NCBI GenBank assembly: GCA_030041225.1
Contig: JASHOG010000018.1
Coordinates: forward strand, 1-64,000
DNA from: Vulcanimicrobiota bacterium
GTDB taxonomy: Bacteria > Vulcanimicrobiota > Vulcanimicrobiia > Vulcanimicrobiales > Vulcanimicrobiaceae
Length of the DNA stretch: 64,000 nucleotides
Reading direction: 5' to 3'
The notes beneath the pieces were generated by a model that searched no databases, was not told the origin of the DNA, and saw nothing but the letters and a program-made list of their open reading frames with translations. The first letter of the stretch is position 1, and every line of letters begins with the position of its first letter. Shown here piece after piece: positions 20,432 to 30,348 of the stretch. Position numbers and translations under genes: made by a program.

Positions 20432-21507
20432 GAGACCAGCGCTTCGTCGATGATCCTTAGCAGTCTCTGCGCTTGGGCGTCGAGGCCCTGTGCATAGACC
20501 TTCGGATGCGTGAGGTAGAAAAGCGCCATCGTCCGCAAGAGGAAGCGGTGCTGCTGCGGGTGCGGGAGGAGCTCGAAACCACGCAGCGCGCAACGCGCGA
20601 GGTAGTCCACGCGCTCGAAGAGATGTTCGCGGCCGCCGTAGACTGCAACAAAGTTGAGATCACCGTGAGCACGGTCCTCCTCTTGGTCGATGAATGAGTC
20701 GAGCAAGACGTGCAGCGCACTCACCGCGGGGAAGTACGCGCCGTAGGTGGCGGCGAGCGCGTCCTCGTGGGCTTCGAAGAGCATGTAGAGCGGCGCGTAG
20801 ACGTGGAACTGCGAGCCCGCCGCACAGGCGAACTCCTGCCATTCGAGGTTGCCGTAGCGACGTGCGTGGCGCACATACCATGCACGGCAGGCGCCTTCGC
20901 GCTCACCCTCCGGAAGATGGACGAAGGATTGCATCTCGCCGTAGAGCGTCGCCGCCTCGCGAAAGAGCGGCAGCAGAAGTTCGTGGTCGGCGAGGCGGCG
21001 TAACGCTCGCTGCACGTGCGTGACGAGCGAGAACAGATAATCGCCGTCGTCTCCAGCAGGTCCGAGGTCGTAATAACCGCCGACTGCGCTACCCGGCTCG
21101 AGCGCGTCGGCGATTGCGCGATGGAGCACGGGATAAGCGGCAACGCCGACGTCCGGATGGCGATCGCAAAGGTTGTCGAGGTAATCGTAAATAGTTTCGA
21201 GCGGCGCAACGATCTCGACGTAGTGATCGGCGGCTTCAGGCGACAAGAACGTCGCGAGAATGCACCCGCCGGCGACGTGGTATGCCTTTGTGTCGATTGA
21301 GCTCAGGGCTTGTTCGCGCAGCCGGTCGTCGGGAATGATGCCGGCGAGCGCGCGAATCTCATCGAGCGCTCGCGCAGCCTTCGGGACGACCACGCGCAGA
21401 AACTCGATGAGCTCGAGAATGCCGGCGGCCCCTCCGCCGACGAGCATCGAAAACCGCGCCGCGCTCGTCGCAACATGACCAGCGGCCCACCTAACGTCGC
21501 GGTACAT
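20428..21507 (-). CDS. DUF2600 family (YtpB, tetraprenyl-beta-curcumene synthase-like)
   Basis: DYLDNLCDR, LLDSFIDQEEDRAHGDLNFV, family-wide similarity recognised. Confidence 0.85.
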   Translation of the reverse strand: MYRDVRWAAGHVATSAARFSMLVGGGAAGILELIEFLRVVVPKAARALDEIRALAGIIPDDRLREQALSSIDTKAYHVAGGCILATFLSPEAADHYVEIVAPLETIYDYLDNLCDRHPDVGVAAYPVLHRAIADALEPGSAVGGYYDLGPAGDDGDYLFSLVTHVQRALRRLADHELLLPLFREAATLYGEMQSFVHLPEGEREGACRAWYVRHARRYGNLEWQEFACAAGSQFHVYAPLYMLFEAHEDALAATYGAYFPAVSALHVLLDSFIDQEEDRAHGDLNFVAVYGGREHLFERVDYLARCALRGFELLPHPQQHRFLLRTMALFYLTHPKVYAQGLDAQAQRLLRIIDEALVS

Positions 21508-21518
21508 ATGCCGGGCCG

Positions 21519-22772
21519 CTAAATTCCCCCGATGAAGCGGCCGGGGTTGAGGGTCGAGTGCGGATCGAAGCGTGATTTAAGCGCACGCATACGCGCGATT
21601 GCGGGCGGGTCGTTGCCCCAAACGTTGAAGGCAGCGCGTGAAGGGTGGTCGCCGGCGATGATGCGCGCACGCGGCTCTGCTTGGTGCAGGGCATCGTCGA
21701 GCACTTGGAGTTTCAGGGGAAGATCGCGTGTCTCGAGGCGGCTTGCGCGCACGATGACGTCGCCGTTCATGATGTCGGCGATAGCGTCGGCATCGAGTGC
21801 AAAACGGCGCACGAGGTCGCGCGCGCCGAGCACGCATACCTCGGAACGGTCGGGTAAGCAAGCGATGCGATAGGTCATCGAGCGATCCGCGACCGTCGAG
21901 ACGTAGGCATCGATGATACCGTCGAGCATGTCCCGAGCGCGAGCGTCGATGATGCGCGTCTCCGGGACACCCGCGCGGCCGATCGCCGAACGCAAGTCAC
22001 GCGTTGCGCGCTCGAGCAGCGCGTCGCTGCTCTCGAGTAAGATGAAGAGACGCCCCTCTGCACCGGGCTCGCCCGGGATCTCCTTTTCGAAACCGTCGAT
22101 CCAGAGCGCTGCAGAGGGCTCGACGGCCAGCGCGCGGACCTGTGCCATCGCACGAGAACGCGTTCCTTCGGGTAACGGTGCGAGAAACGCACGTGCCGTT
22201 TGGGCGAGCGGCAGCGTCTTCAGGTTTGCCTGCACGAGAACGCCGAGCGTGCCGAAGGAACCGACGTAGAGTCGGCTCATGTCGTAACCGGCGACGTTCT
22301 TCACGACCATTCCTCCGGCATGCGCGAGCGTTCCGTCGGCGAGCGCGATCACCGAGCCGATGATGAGGTCGCGTGGCCTCCCGTATCGATGGCGACGCGG
22401 GCCAAGCCAGCCCGCGGCGAGCGTTCCGCCGACCGTCGCTTCGCCGGTTTTCGGTGCATCGAACGGCACGAACTGGCCCTCCCGCTTCAAGCGCGAAGCG
22501 AGGCTCTTGAGTGTGCAACCCGCTTGAACGCCGACGGTCAGGTCGGCTGGGCTGTACGAGACGATTCGCTTGAGCGCGCTTGTCTCAAGGCCGAGCTCGT
22601 CACCCGAGGGCGGGAAACCCATCCCGCGCAGAGTGTTCCCACCGACGACCGTTACTTTCGTTCCATCGTCGCTGCACTGCCTTAGGAGGCTACAAAGCTC
22701 GTCGGCGCTCACCGGTGCCTTGCGGCGCTGGTTCGACTTCGTGCTCGCGTCAGCTCGCACTATGCTCACCAC
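21519..22772 (-). CDS. glcE: Glycolate oxidase FAD-binding subunit GlcE-like
   Basis: FAD_binding_4 motifs; GATVGGTLAAGWLGPRRHRYGRPRDLIIG, GGMVVKNVAGYDMSRLYVGSFGTLG. Confidence 0.88.
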   Translation of the reverse strand: MVSIVRADASTKSNQRRKAPVSADELCSLLRQCSDDGTKVTVVGGNTLRGMGFPPSGDELGLETSALKRIVSYSPADLTVGVQAGCTLKSLASRLKREGQFVPFDAPKTGEATVGGTLAAGWLGPRRHRYGRPRDLIIGSVIALADGTLAHAGGMVVKNVAGYDMSRLYVGSFGTLGVLVQANLKTLPLAQTARAFLAPLPEGTRSRAMAQVRALAVEPSAALWIDGFEKEIPGEPGAEGRLFILLESSDALLERATRDLRSAIGRAGVPETRIIDARARDMLDGIIDAYVSTVADRSMTYRIACLPDRSEVCVLGARDLVRRFALDADAIADIMNGDVIVRASRLETRDLPLKLQVLDDALHQAEPRARIIAGDHPSRAAFNVWGNDPPAIARMRALKSRFDPHSTLNPGRFIGGI

Positions 22773-24174
22773 GACGCACCGGTGGGCTCACCTCGACGCA
22801 GCGTGTGCCGGCGGGGAAGATTTTCTCCGGATTGAGCGTGCGCTGCGGGTCGAAGACGTCGCGCACGCGTGCCATCGTCGCAAGGTCATCCGTCGAATAG
22901 ACGCGCGTCATCGCCTCGCGCTTCTCGTAGCCGACACCATGCTCACCGCTGATCGTTCCGCCGAGCTCGATGGCGGCGTGAAGAATCGCGTCGCCGGTCG
23001 ATAGTACGGCGCCGACTTGCCGCCGGTCGCGCTTGTCGTAGGCGAGGAGAGGATGCAAGTTACCGTCGCCCGCGTGGAAGACGTTACCGACGACGAGGTC
23101 ATTCTCGCGTGCCGCAATCTCCACGGCGTGCAGCGCCTTTGGAAGGACGCTGCGCGGCACCGTCACGTCTTGCGTGTAGTAATTGGGCGCGACGCGCCCA
23201 AGTGCGCCGACAGCGCCTTTCCTTCCGGCCCACAGCGCGTCACGCTCGGCTGCCGTGCGAGCTGCGCGCCAGGAGAGCGATCCATGACGCTTCGCAATCT
23301 CTCGCAGCGCCGCTTCGTACGTGTCCATCTCGTCCTCGAAGCCCGCGTTCTCGATCAGGAGCACGGCAGCCGCATCGGTCGGATACCCGGCGTGAAATGC
23401 CTCCTCGACCGCTTTGACGATGACGGAGTCCATCATCTCAAGCGCGGTCGGAACGATGCCGGCTCCGATGATCGCCGAGACCGCCTCTGAGGCGCTCTCG
23501 ATGTCGGGAAAGGCGGCCAGCCAGACGCGCGTTGATTCTGGTAATCGCAACAGGCGCACCCACGCCGATGTCACGATCCCGAGAGTTCCCTCGCTGCCGA
23601 CGAGCACGGCGGTGAGATCGTATCCCGCATCATCGACGTCGGTGGTGAAAACCTCGCCGCTCTCGTCGACGATCTCGAGCGCGAGGACGTGGTTGACCGT
23701 CGTTCCGTACGAAAGGCAGTGTGGTCCGCCGGCATTCGTCGCGATGTTGCCACCGATCGTCGAGCTGCGCTGCGAGGCGGGATCGGGCGCGTAGAAGAGC
23801 TTCGCTCCCGCGACCTGCTGCGAGAGGTGAAGGTTCACGAGTCCCGGCTGCACGCGCGCACGCCGGTTGGCTGCGTCAAGCTCGAGCAGGCGATGCATGC
23901 GCGCAAAGGAGATAACGACGCCGCCGCCGTCGACGGAGACGGCGCCGCCGCACAGCCCGGTGCCCGCGCCGCGCGCGATGACCGGCTCACCGAGCTCGCG
24001 AGCGATTTTTACGATCGCACTCACCTCGCGCGTTCCCGACGGAATGACGACCGCAGCCGGAAGCTTGCCCTCGCTATACGCGTCGAAGGAGTAGACGGCG
24101 AGGTCCTCCGGCGCCGTCTTCACGTTCTCCGCGCCGATCGCATCGGCGAGGCGTTGCTCGAACATCGCGCTCAT
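22750..24174 (-). CDS. glcD: Glycolate oxidase subunit GlcD-like (FAD-linked oxidase)
   Basis: ARGAGTGLCGGAV, NAGGPHCLSYGTTVNHVLALEIV, GTISGEHGVG, DPQRTLNPEKIFP. Confidence 0.93.
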   Translation of the reverse strand: MSAMFEQRLADAIGAENVKTAPEDLAVYSFDAYSEGKLPAAVVIPSGTREVSAIVKIARELGEPVIARGAGTGLCGGAVSVDGGGVVISFARMHRLLELDAANRRARVQPGLVNLHLSQQVAGAKLFYAPDPASQRSSTIGGNIATNAGGPHCLSYGTTVNHVLALEIVDESGEVFTTDVDDAGYDLTAVLVGSEGTLGIVTSAWVRLLRLPESTRVWLAAFPDIESASEAVSAIIGAGIVPTALEMMDSVIVKAVEEAFHAGYPTDAAAVLLIENAGFEDEMDTYEAALREIAKRHGSLSWRAARTAAERDALWAGRKGAVGALGRVAPNYYTQDVTVPRSVLPKALHAVEIAARENDLVVGNVFHAGDGNLHPLLAYDKRDRRQVGAVLSTGDAILHAAIELGGTISGEHGVGYEKREAMTRVYSTDDLATMARVRDVFDPQRTLNPEKIFPAGTRCVEVSPPVRRGEHSAS

Positions 24175-25463
24175 GTGTAGAGCAAGAACCTCTCCCGCAA
24201 CGGCATGAATGCATCGAGACCGCTCTTCCACGACGCGACGATCTCGTCGGCGCTTGCACCCCTCAGCACTGCCTCGCGCACGTTGTCCGTTCCCCAATCG
24301 AGATCGACGATCCGGATACTCTGCGCGGTGATGTCATTGCGTGCCATTGTGCGGGCCGTCACCAACAGCTCGACGGCCGTGCGTACCGGCGTGAAGCTCC
24401 TCACGTCGTGGAGCACCAGTCGTGCGCCGGAAAAGCTACGTCCGGCGTTACCGCCACGCCCCGGAGACCAGATTGTAGGCTCAAACGAAATTCCAGGGAG
24501 GCCGCGAGCCTTCATTCGGGCGCAGAACGCTTCGGCGTCGAGGTGCGGCGTGCCGGCATAGAAAAACGGAGCCGGCGTTCCCACGCCGTTGTTCAACCCC
24601 ATGTCGTCGGTGAGCCCCGTGCAGAGATAGACAAAGGGCGTCTGCCACGTAGGAATGTTTGGCGAGGTGCGAATCCAGTGCAAGCCCGTCTGCGGCCACG
24701 TCATGCAGCGCTCCCAGTATTCCATCGGAATGACGCGAAGCTTTGCGCCGATGCCGAAGTGCACGTTAAATAGCTGCGCGAGCTCGCCCATGGTCATACC
24801 ATGGCGCATCGGAATCGGATAGAGGCCGATGAAAGATGAGTAACGCGGATCGAGCACGGGTCCCTCGACGGCGACGCCGCCAACGGGATTGGGACGATCG
24901 AGCACCCAGAACTCGATATCGTGCGCCGCGGCGCTTTGTAGCGCAAATGCCATCGTTGAGGCAAACGTGTACGTTCGCGAACCGACGTCCTGAATGTCAA
25001 AGAGCAAGACGTCGATACCCTCGAGCATCTCAGCCGTTGGGTGACGATCGGGGCCGTAGAGACTGTAAACCGGCAGGCCGGTTTCGCCGTCGACGTATGA
25101 CGGCACGAAGGCGCCGGCGGGGCGATCGCCGTGCAAACCGTGCTCCGGCGAGTAGAGCGCGTGTACGTTGAGTCCCTTCGATCGTACGGCGTTGACGACC
25201 GAGACGCCGCTCGATGTCACGCCGGTTTGATTGGTGATGATGCCGATGCGCGCCGATGTCAGCTGGCGCCACCACGGCGAGTTGACGAGCACCTCGTCTC
25301 CCGGCACGACCTTGTGCGGCGGAGTGACCTCCACATCGCAAAATGTGTCCGGCGAACGACAAAGCTGGGAGAGTGCCGGCTCCGCGCACATAGTGGCGCC
25401 TGCCGCGATCACCGATCCCAGGAAGGCACCTCTGCGCATGGAGTCCAGTGTTCTCCTAGACAA
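24171..25463 (-). CDS. DUF1343 / exo-beta-N-acetylmuramidase NamZ family, exported
   Basis: GIITNQTGVTSSG, ALYSPEHGLHGDRPAG, LLFDIQDVGSRTYTF, LDRPNPVGG. Confidence 0.92.
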   Translation of the reverse strand: MSRRTLDSMRRGAFLGSVIAAGATMCAEPALSQLCRSPDTFCDVEVTPPHKVVPGDEVLVNSPWWRQLTSARIGIITNQTGVTSSGVSVVNAVRSKGLNVHALYSPEHGLHGDRPAGAFVPSYVDGETGLPVYSLYGPDRHPTAEMLEGIDVLLFDIQDVGSRTYTFASTMAFALQSAAAHDIEFWVLDRPNPVGGVAVEGPVLDPRYSSFIGLYPIPMRHGMTMGELAQLFNVHFGIGAKLRVIPMEYWERCMTWPQTGLHWIRTSPNIPTWQTPFVYLCTGLTDDMGLNNGVGTPAPFFYAGTPHLDAEAFCARMKARGLPGISFEPTIWSPGRGGNAGRSFSGARLVLHDVRSFTPVRTAVELLVTARTMARNDITAQSIRIVDLDWGTDNVREAVLRGASADEIVASWKSGLDAFMPLRERFLLYT

Positions 25464-26295
25464 AGCGTGGTTCCGCCGCGCCGATCAGACCGGCGTCGCG
25501 CGCGCGAAGGAAGAGCTCGCGCGCCGCTGCGATGCCGGGCTCGCCGACATCGTCGGTAAACTCGTTCACGTAGAGCGCGATATGCTTGCGCATTACCTCG
25601 TCGCTCATTTCGAAGGCGTGCTCGCGTACGTACGGCATGATCGTCGGCTCGTTGGCGCGTGCGAAGGCCAGGCTGCGCCGGATCGTTTCGTCGAGTTCGT
25701 GTGCGCGATCGACGTCGAGGTCCTCGCGCGCAAGGATCGCGCCAAGCGGAATCGGGAGACCCGTGAGCGATTCCCACCACTCGCCGAGGTCGAGGAGCGA
25801 AACGAGGCCGGCGTCTTGATAGGTGAAGCGTGACTCGTGAATGATGAGACCGGCATCGACCTCACCCGCTGCGACTGCCGGAATGATCCTGTCGAAACGC
25901 AGTGCGAGACTTTCGAGTCCTGTCATGCCGCGTTCGTACAGGAGCAACCGTAGAAGAAGGTAGGCGGTCGTGCGATCGCCGGGAATGGCAATGCGCGCAC
26001 GTGCGAGAGCCTCGATGCTCGCGGGCCCGTCTTTGCGCACGACGAGCAACGGACCGCAACCGCGCCCAAGCGCGCCACCCGAGCGCAGGATGCGGTAGCG
26101 GTCCATGAGATAGGGAATGGCGCCGTAGCTGATCTTCGTCAGCTCGTACGTGCCTCGTATCGCGGCTTCGTTGAGAGCCTCCACGTCGGCGAGCGCGACG
26201 CGTACGTGCGGAGCGCCGTCTCCGAGTAAGCCGTTCGTTAACGCGGCAAAGATGTACGTGTCGTTCGGGCAGGGCGAGTAGGCGAGGGTCAGCAT
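25456..26295 (-). CDS. mqnD: 1,4-dihydroxy-6-naphthoate synthase (futalosine pathway)
   Basis: LAYSPCPNDTYIFAAL, TKISYGAIPYL, GCGPLLVVR. Confidence 0.92.
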   Translation of the reverse strand: MLTLAYSPCPNDTYIFAALTNGLLGDGAPHVRVALADVEALNEAAIRGTYELTKISYGAIPYLMDRYRILRSGGALGRGCGPLLVVRKDGPASIEALARARIAIPGDRTTAYLLLRLLLYERGMTGLESLALRFDRIIPAVAAGEVDAGLIIHESRFTYQDAGLVSLLDLGEWWESLTGLPIPLGAILAREDLDVDRAHELDETIRRSLAFARANEPTIMPYVREHAFEMSDEVMRKHIALYVNEFTDDVGEPGIAAARELFLRARDAGLIGAAEPRFV

Positions 26296-26876
26296 AGCAC
26301 TGCGTTCGCGATGCGCGCGAGGCCGTCGACGCCGGAGGCGAAGCTCCACTGTGAGCGCGAGCGCTCACCCGCGTAGTTCGAGATGCCGCGCACTTCGATC
26401 GCAGGAATCTTCGCGATCGCCGCGGCGCGCAGCACCGCGAAGCCTTCCATCGACTCCACCTCCGCGCCGAGTGCGCGCAGGCGCGCCGCGGTCGCATCGC
26501 TCGCGGTCACGCGCGTTACCGTGACGCCGTTCACGCGACGAAAGCCCGCTGAAACGAGGCGATCGACGAGCGCGAGATCCGAGATGCTGCGATCGACGAT
26601 GCGCATGCCTTCGGGGAGCGTGAGCGGTACACCGTTCTCGAGGTCGAGCTCGAGTCGCTCTTCGGCGATGACGACGCCTTCACCGATGGGAATTGTGCGG
26701 TCGTACGAGCCGGCAATGCCCGCGTTGACGACCAGGTCATAGCGCTTGAGCGCCAGCGCGCTCGCGACGCTCGCCGCAGCCTCGACTGGGCCGATACCGG
26801 TAACGAGCGCTTCGATGTCGCTGCGCCGTTCGAGGAAGGAAAGCTCTTGCGCCGTTGCAACGGCTACCAGAATCAC
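26289..26876 (-). CDS. mqnB: Futalosine hydrolase
   Basis: Nucleoside phosphorylase fold: TGIGPVEAAAS, VVNAGIAGSY, ESMEGFAVLRAA; adjacent to mqnD. Confidence 0.92.
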   Translation of the reverse strand: MILVAVATAQELSFLERRSDIEALVTGIGPVEAAASVASALALKRYDLVVNAGIAGSYDRTIPIGEGVVIAEERLELDLENGVPLTLPEGMRIVDRSISDLALVDRLVSAGFRRVNGVTVTRVTASDATAARLRALGAEVESMEGFAVLRAAAIAKIPAIEVRGISNYAGERSRSQWSFASGVDGLARIANAVLC

Positions 26877-27448
26877 CGCACGCCGATGAACTTGTGCGTC
26901 TGCAAGGAGAGGCGAAAGCGCTCGGGATGCGCGTGCGCGTAGGCGAGCGCGATCTCGACGTTGCGCTGCTTGTTTCCTTCCGGTTGTAGCAAGATGGACT
27001 GCAAGTGCTCGAAGTGCGGCAGGTGTTCCTCCGGGACACGCTCATCGACGATGAGCTTCGCTTCGTTCGCGCGCGCCGCCATGCGCGGATCGACGCGCTC
27101 TTTCGGCGAGACGCAGAGCCATACGTCCTCGGGTAACGTCGCGTAGATCGTGCCGTTCGATTCGATGTGGACGCGCCGTCCGTCGTGTCGAAGCGCCTCG
27201 ATGAGCGCGAGCGTCTCCACCTGCGCCAGCGGCTCGCCCCCGGTGAGAATCACCATCGGGCATGATCCGCCGGTCTCCCCCACGACTCGCACGACGCCTT
27301 CGACCGAGGCGATCGATTTCAGCGAGTAATCCGTGTCGCAGAAGTCGCAAGAAAGATTACAACCGGCAAGGCGCACGAACACCGCCGGCGTTCCTGTCCA
27401 CGTCCCTTCGCCCTGGATGCTGTAGAAGATTTCCGAAAGTTGCAGCAT
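26873..27448 (-). CDS. queE: 7-carboxy-7-deazaguanine synthase
   Basis: Radical SAM: IFYSIQGEGTWTGTPAVFVRLAGCNLSCDFCDTD (CX3CX2C); VILTGGEPLAQ. Confidence 0.93.
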   Translation of the reverse strand: MLQLSEIFYSIQGEGTWTGTPAVFVRLAGCNLSCDFCDTDYSLKSIASVEGVVRVVGETGGSCPMVILTGGEPLAQVETLALIEALRHDGRRVHIESNGTIYATLPEDVWLCVSPKERVDPRMAARANEAKLIVDERVPEEHLPHFEHLQSILLQPEGNKQRNVEIALAYAHAHPERFRLSLQTHKFIGVR

Positions 27449-27455
27449 TGTGGTG

Positions 27456-27501
27456 GTCCCTCGACTTCGCTCCCTGCGGCTCGTTACGCTCGGGACGACA
27501 A
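27456..27501. repeat. Dispersed palindromic repeat, shorter copy B
   Basis: GTCCCTCGACTTCGCTCCCTGCGGCTCGTTACGCTCGGGACGACA. Confidence 0.7.
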
Positions 27502-27867
27502 GGTTGCTATGTCGCCGCGGCGGATGACCGCGCAGGCATCGGGTGTTTCCCAGAGCACGAGCTCGTCGAGCCCCGGCAGCGCCGGCTCGAGGTGCTGCCA
27601 AATCCACAACACGATCTCTTCGGCAGTCGGATTCTCGGTCACGTCGTTGAGCGTGCGGTGATCCAGTGTATCGATAGCTTCCGCCCTGACGAGCGCTTCG
27701 AGCGCGTCGAAATCCTCGACCATACCGCGTGCCGGGCCGTCCTTGTGCAAGGGTCCCGAGATCGTGACGTCGAGCCGGTACGAATGGCCATGCATGCGCG
27801 CGCACTTGCCGGGATGGCTGGGGAGCACGTGAGCCGCTTCGAATCGAAAGCTCTTACGAATCTGCAC
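27484..27867 (-). CDS. queD: 6-carboxytetrahydropterin synthase
   Basis: FRFEAAHVLPSHPGKCARMHGHSYRL, LDHRTLND, PTAEEIVLWIW. Confidence 0.94.
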   Translation of the reverse strand: MQIRKSFRFEAAHVLPSHPGKCARMHGHSYRLDVTISGPLHKDGPARGMVEDFDALEALVRAEAIDTLDHRTLNDVTENPTAEEIVLWIWQHLEPALPGLDELVLWETPDACAVIRRGDIATLSSRA

Positions 27868-27872
27868 GGTCG

Positions 27873-29051
27873 CTACGCTTCCGGCTGAAGCACGAGCTTC
27901 ATCGCGGTAAAGTCGACGGTGTACGCGTAGTTCTCGAGAAAGGCGTGCGAGATGACGCCGTCAACGGTAAAGGGAAACGCCGTGAGCGGCGAGCCTTGGG
28001 GCGTGTAGGTGCCGGGGACGTTGCTCTGTGACGCAGTGCCGACCGCCACGCTCGGCGCGATAAATGGAATCGCCACGAACGAGCCGCCGCCGCCGACGCC
28101 GGTCGATGCGCGCGCGGCGTCGAGCTTGAGATGCGCAGCAGCGACAAGTTCCCGTGAAGCATCCACGCCGATGCCGGTGCCGCCGGAGTCGAAGAGGAAA
28201 AGCCCTTCCGGCGCGTCACCGACACGAGCACGCGCAAAGACGGTATGGTCCCCGACGAGCCAACACTGCACGATTGACGCTCCGCTGTGTGAAGCCTGCG
28301 CCTCGAACTGTTCCGACGTCGCCGCGTCACGCGGGCGAAGGATCAAACGGCGATGCGGGTAGTCGATCGTCGCGAGGAATCGCTCGAAAAGCCCGGTTCC
28401 GAGGATACCGTCGATGCGCACGTCCGGCAGTAAGTGATAGGGGCGCGTCGGCAAGACGGAAGCGCTGACGTCGTCGGCATGAGCGCCGCCGACGTCCAGA
28501 TGCGGGACGAGTGTGCGCTCTATCGGCGCACGTCGACCCGCGGCGAAGGTGCCGATTCCTGCGTTCGTTACCGTGAGGTGGAGCTCGCCTGCAAAGTCGG
28601 GATCGAGCACGATGTCCGGCGCCCCGGTATCGATGAGAAAGATTGCATCGACGCCGTCAACCTTTACGTGAAGCATCGGAAGCGGATCGAGAGCGACGAA
28701 CGGTACCTCGGTCACGCCGCCGTCGACGACGGAACGTTTTGCGAGATCGCTCCGGCGGCGCGTGACTTCCGCAAGCTGCAGTGTCGCCTCCTCTCCCTGA
28801 GGCGAGATTGGCGGAACAGATTGCAGGAGCTCCTGTGCGCCGTCGAGGTCGTTGTTGTAGAGACGCAGCTCGCCGAGTCGAAGGCGCGCCTCCAGATCCT
28901 GCGGATTCTCGTTCAACTCGACTGCGTACGCTGTTGCTGCGCGATCGAAATCACCGCTCGTGAAGTACGGATCAGCGGGATCTGGTGCGGGCGACGGCGC
29001 TACGCCGAGAGCAACGAGCAAGGCACAAGCGGCGAGGGCGCGCGGTCGCAC
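27873..29051 (-). CDS. Retropepsin-like aspartic protease domain protein with TPR-like N-terminus, secreted
   Basis: Two D[TS]G-type sites (FLIDTGAPDIVLD, FLFDSGGTGIGVD), signal peptide. Confidence 0.8.
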   Translation of the reverse strand: MRPRALAACALLVALGVAPSPAPDPADPYFTSGDFDRAATAYAVELNENPQDLEARLRLGELRLYNNDLDGAQELLQSVPPISPQGEEATLQLAEVTRRRSDLAKRSVVDGGVTEVPFVALDPLPMLHVKVDGVDAIFLIDTGAPDIVLDPDFAGELHLTVTNAGIGTFAAGRRAPIERTLVPHLDVGGAHADDVSASVLPTRPYHLLPDVRIDGILGTGLFERFLATIDYPHRRLILRPRDAATSEQFEAQASHSGASIVQCWLVGDHTVFARARVGDAPEGLFLFDSGGTGIGVDASRELVAAAHLKLDAARASTGVGGGGSFVAIPFIAPSVAVGTASQSNVPGTYTPQGSPLTAFPFTVDGVISHAFLENYAYTVDFTAMKLVLQPEA

Positions 29052-29064
29052 TGGACTGCCGACG

Positions 29065-30348
29065 CTAGATCGTGCCGTCGGGGCCCATCGATTCCATGCG
29101 CCGCTTGAGGTCGGCGAGGAAACCGCTGGCCGTATATCCGTCGAGCACGCGGTGGTCGAGAGAGAGGCAGGAGTTCATCATGTGACGGATCGCGATCGCG
29201 TCGCCGTCGAGCACGACCGGTCGCTTCACAACCGCCTCCATCGTCACGATGCCGGCCTGGCCGCCGTTGATGATCGGCGCGGAGAGGATCGAGCCGTTCG
29301 CGCCGTTGTTGTTCACGGTGAACGTGCCACCCGCGAGGTCGTCGACGCCGAGCTTGTTCTTGCGCGCCTTGTCGATGAGCTCGCCGGCGGCGATGCCGAG
29401 CGCCTTGATCGTCAAGCGGTCGGCGTTCCGAATGACGGGGACGATGAGGTTCGACGGCAGCCCGATCGCGACGCCGATGTTGATATCTTTGAGGACGTGA
29501 ATGCCGTCGTTCGTGAAACGAGCGTTGACGAGCGGGAACTTTTGCAGCGATTGCACGACCGCGCGGATGAAGAAGGGCAGTAGCGTCAGCTTGTACCCAC
29601 ACTCCTGCTCGAAGCGGGATTTCTCGCGTTCGCGCCACTTCCATACGTTCGTAACGTCGATCTCGACCGTTGACCATGCGTGCGGCGCGCTCTGCTTCGA
29701 TTCGAGCATCCGCTGCGCGATGATGCGACGCGCCTGCGTGAGCGGGATGACGGTTCCCGGAGTGGGCGCGTCGTACGTCGAGGCGCCGCTCGGTGATGGT
29801 GCCGCCTTGCGGGCGGGCACACTGGTTACTGCGGCGCCGGCGGGAGATGTCTGCGCTGCTGCAAGGACGTCTTGCGCGGTAACGCGACCGCCCTCTCCCG
29901 TTCCGTGAAGGGTGCGAACGTCGATCTGGTGCTCGCGTGCGAGCTTTCGCACAGCGGGCGAAGCGCTACGAAGCGCGTCCTCCGACGCTGCGCTCACGGG
30001 CGCACGAGCCGCTTGGCCGTTCGTACGGGTCGGGGCATTGGTCATACCCGGAACCGGTTCATCGCTCGCCATACGGTTCGCCTCAACTTTGCCGGCCGAA
30101 TCTGCTGCCTCGGCGCTCTCGATGATCGCAATCGGCGTGCCCGTGGCGACGGTCTCTCCTTCTTTGACGAGGAGCTCGCGAAGCACACCGCTCACGGGTG
30201 CGGGCACTTCGGCATTGACTTTATCGGTCGAAACCTCGACGAAGGGTTCGTACTTCTCGACGTTTTCGCCGGGCTTCTTGAGCCACTGCGCGACCGTCCC
30301 TTCGGTCACCGTCTCGCCCAGTTGCGGCATCGTTACGGTCGTCGGCAT
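29065..30348 (-). CDS. 2-oxo acid dehydrogenase E2 (dihydrolipoamide acyltransferase)
   Basis: Lipoyl domain VEVSTDKVNAEVPAP; E3-binding domain; catalytic DHRVLDG. Confidence 0.95.
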   Translation of the reverse strand: MPTTVTMPQLGETVTEGTVAQWLKKPGENVEKYEPFVEVSTDKVNAEVPAPVSGVLRELLVKEGETVATGTPIAIIESAEAADSAGKVEANRMASDEPVPGMTNAPTRTNGQAARAPVSAASEDALRSASPAVRKLAREHQIDVRTLHGTGEGGRVTAQDVLAAAQTSPAGAAVTSVPARKAAPSPSGASTYDAPTPGTVIPLTQARRIIAQRMLESKQSAPHAWSTVEIDVTNVWKWREREKSRFEQECGYKLTLLPFFIRAVVQSLQKFPLVNARFTNDGIHVLKDINIGVAIGLPSNLIVPVIRNADRLTIKALGIAAGELIDKARKNKLGVDDLAGGTFTVNNNGANGSILSAPIINGGQAGIVTMEAVVKRPVVLDGDAIAIRHMMNSCLSLDHRVLDGYTASGFLADLKRRMESMGPDGTI

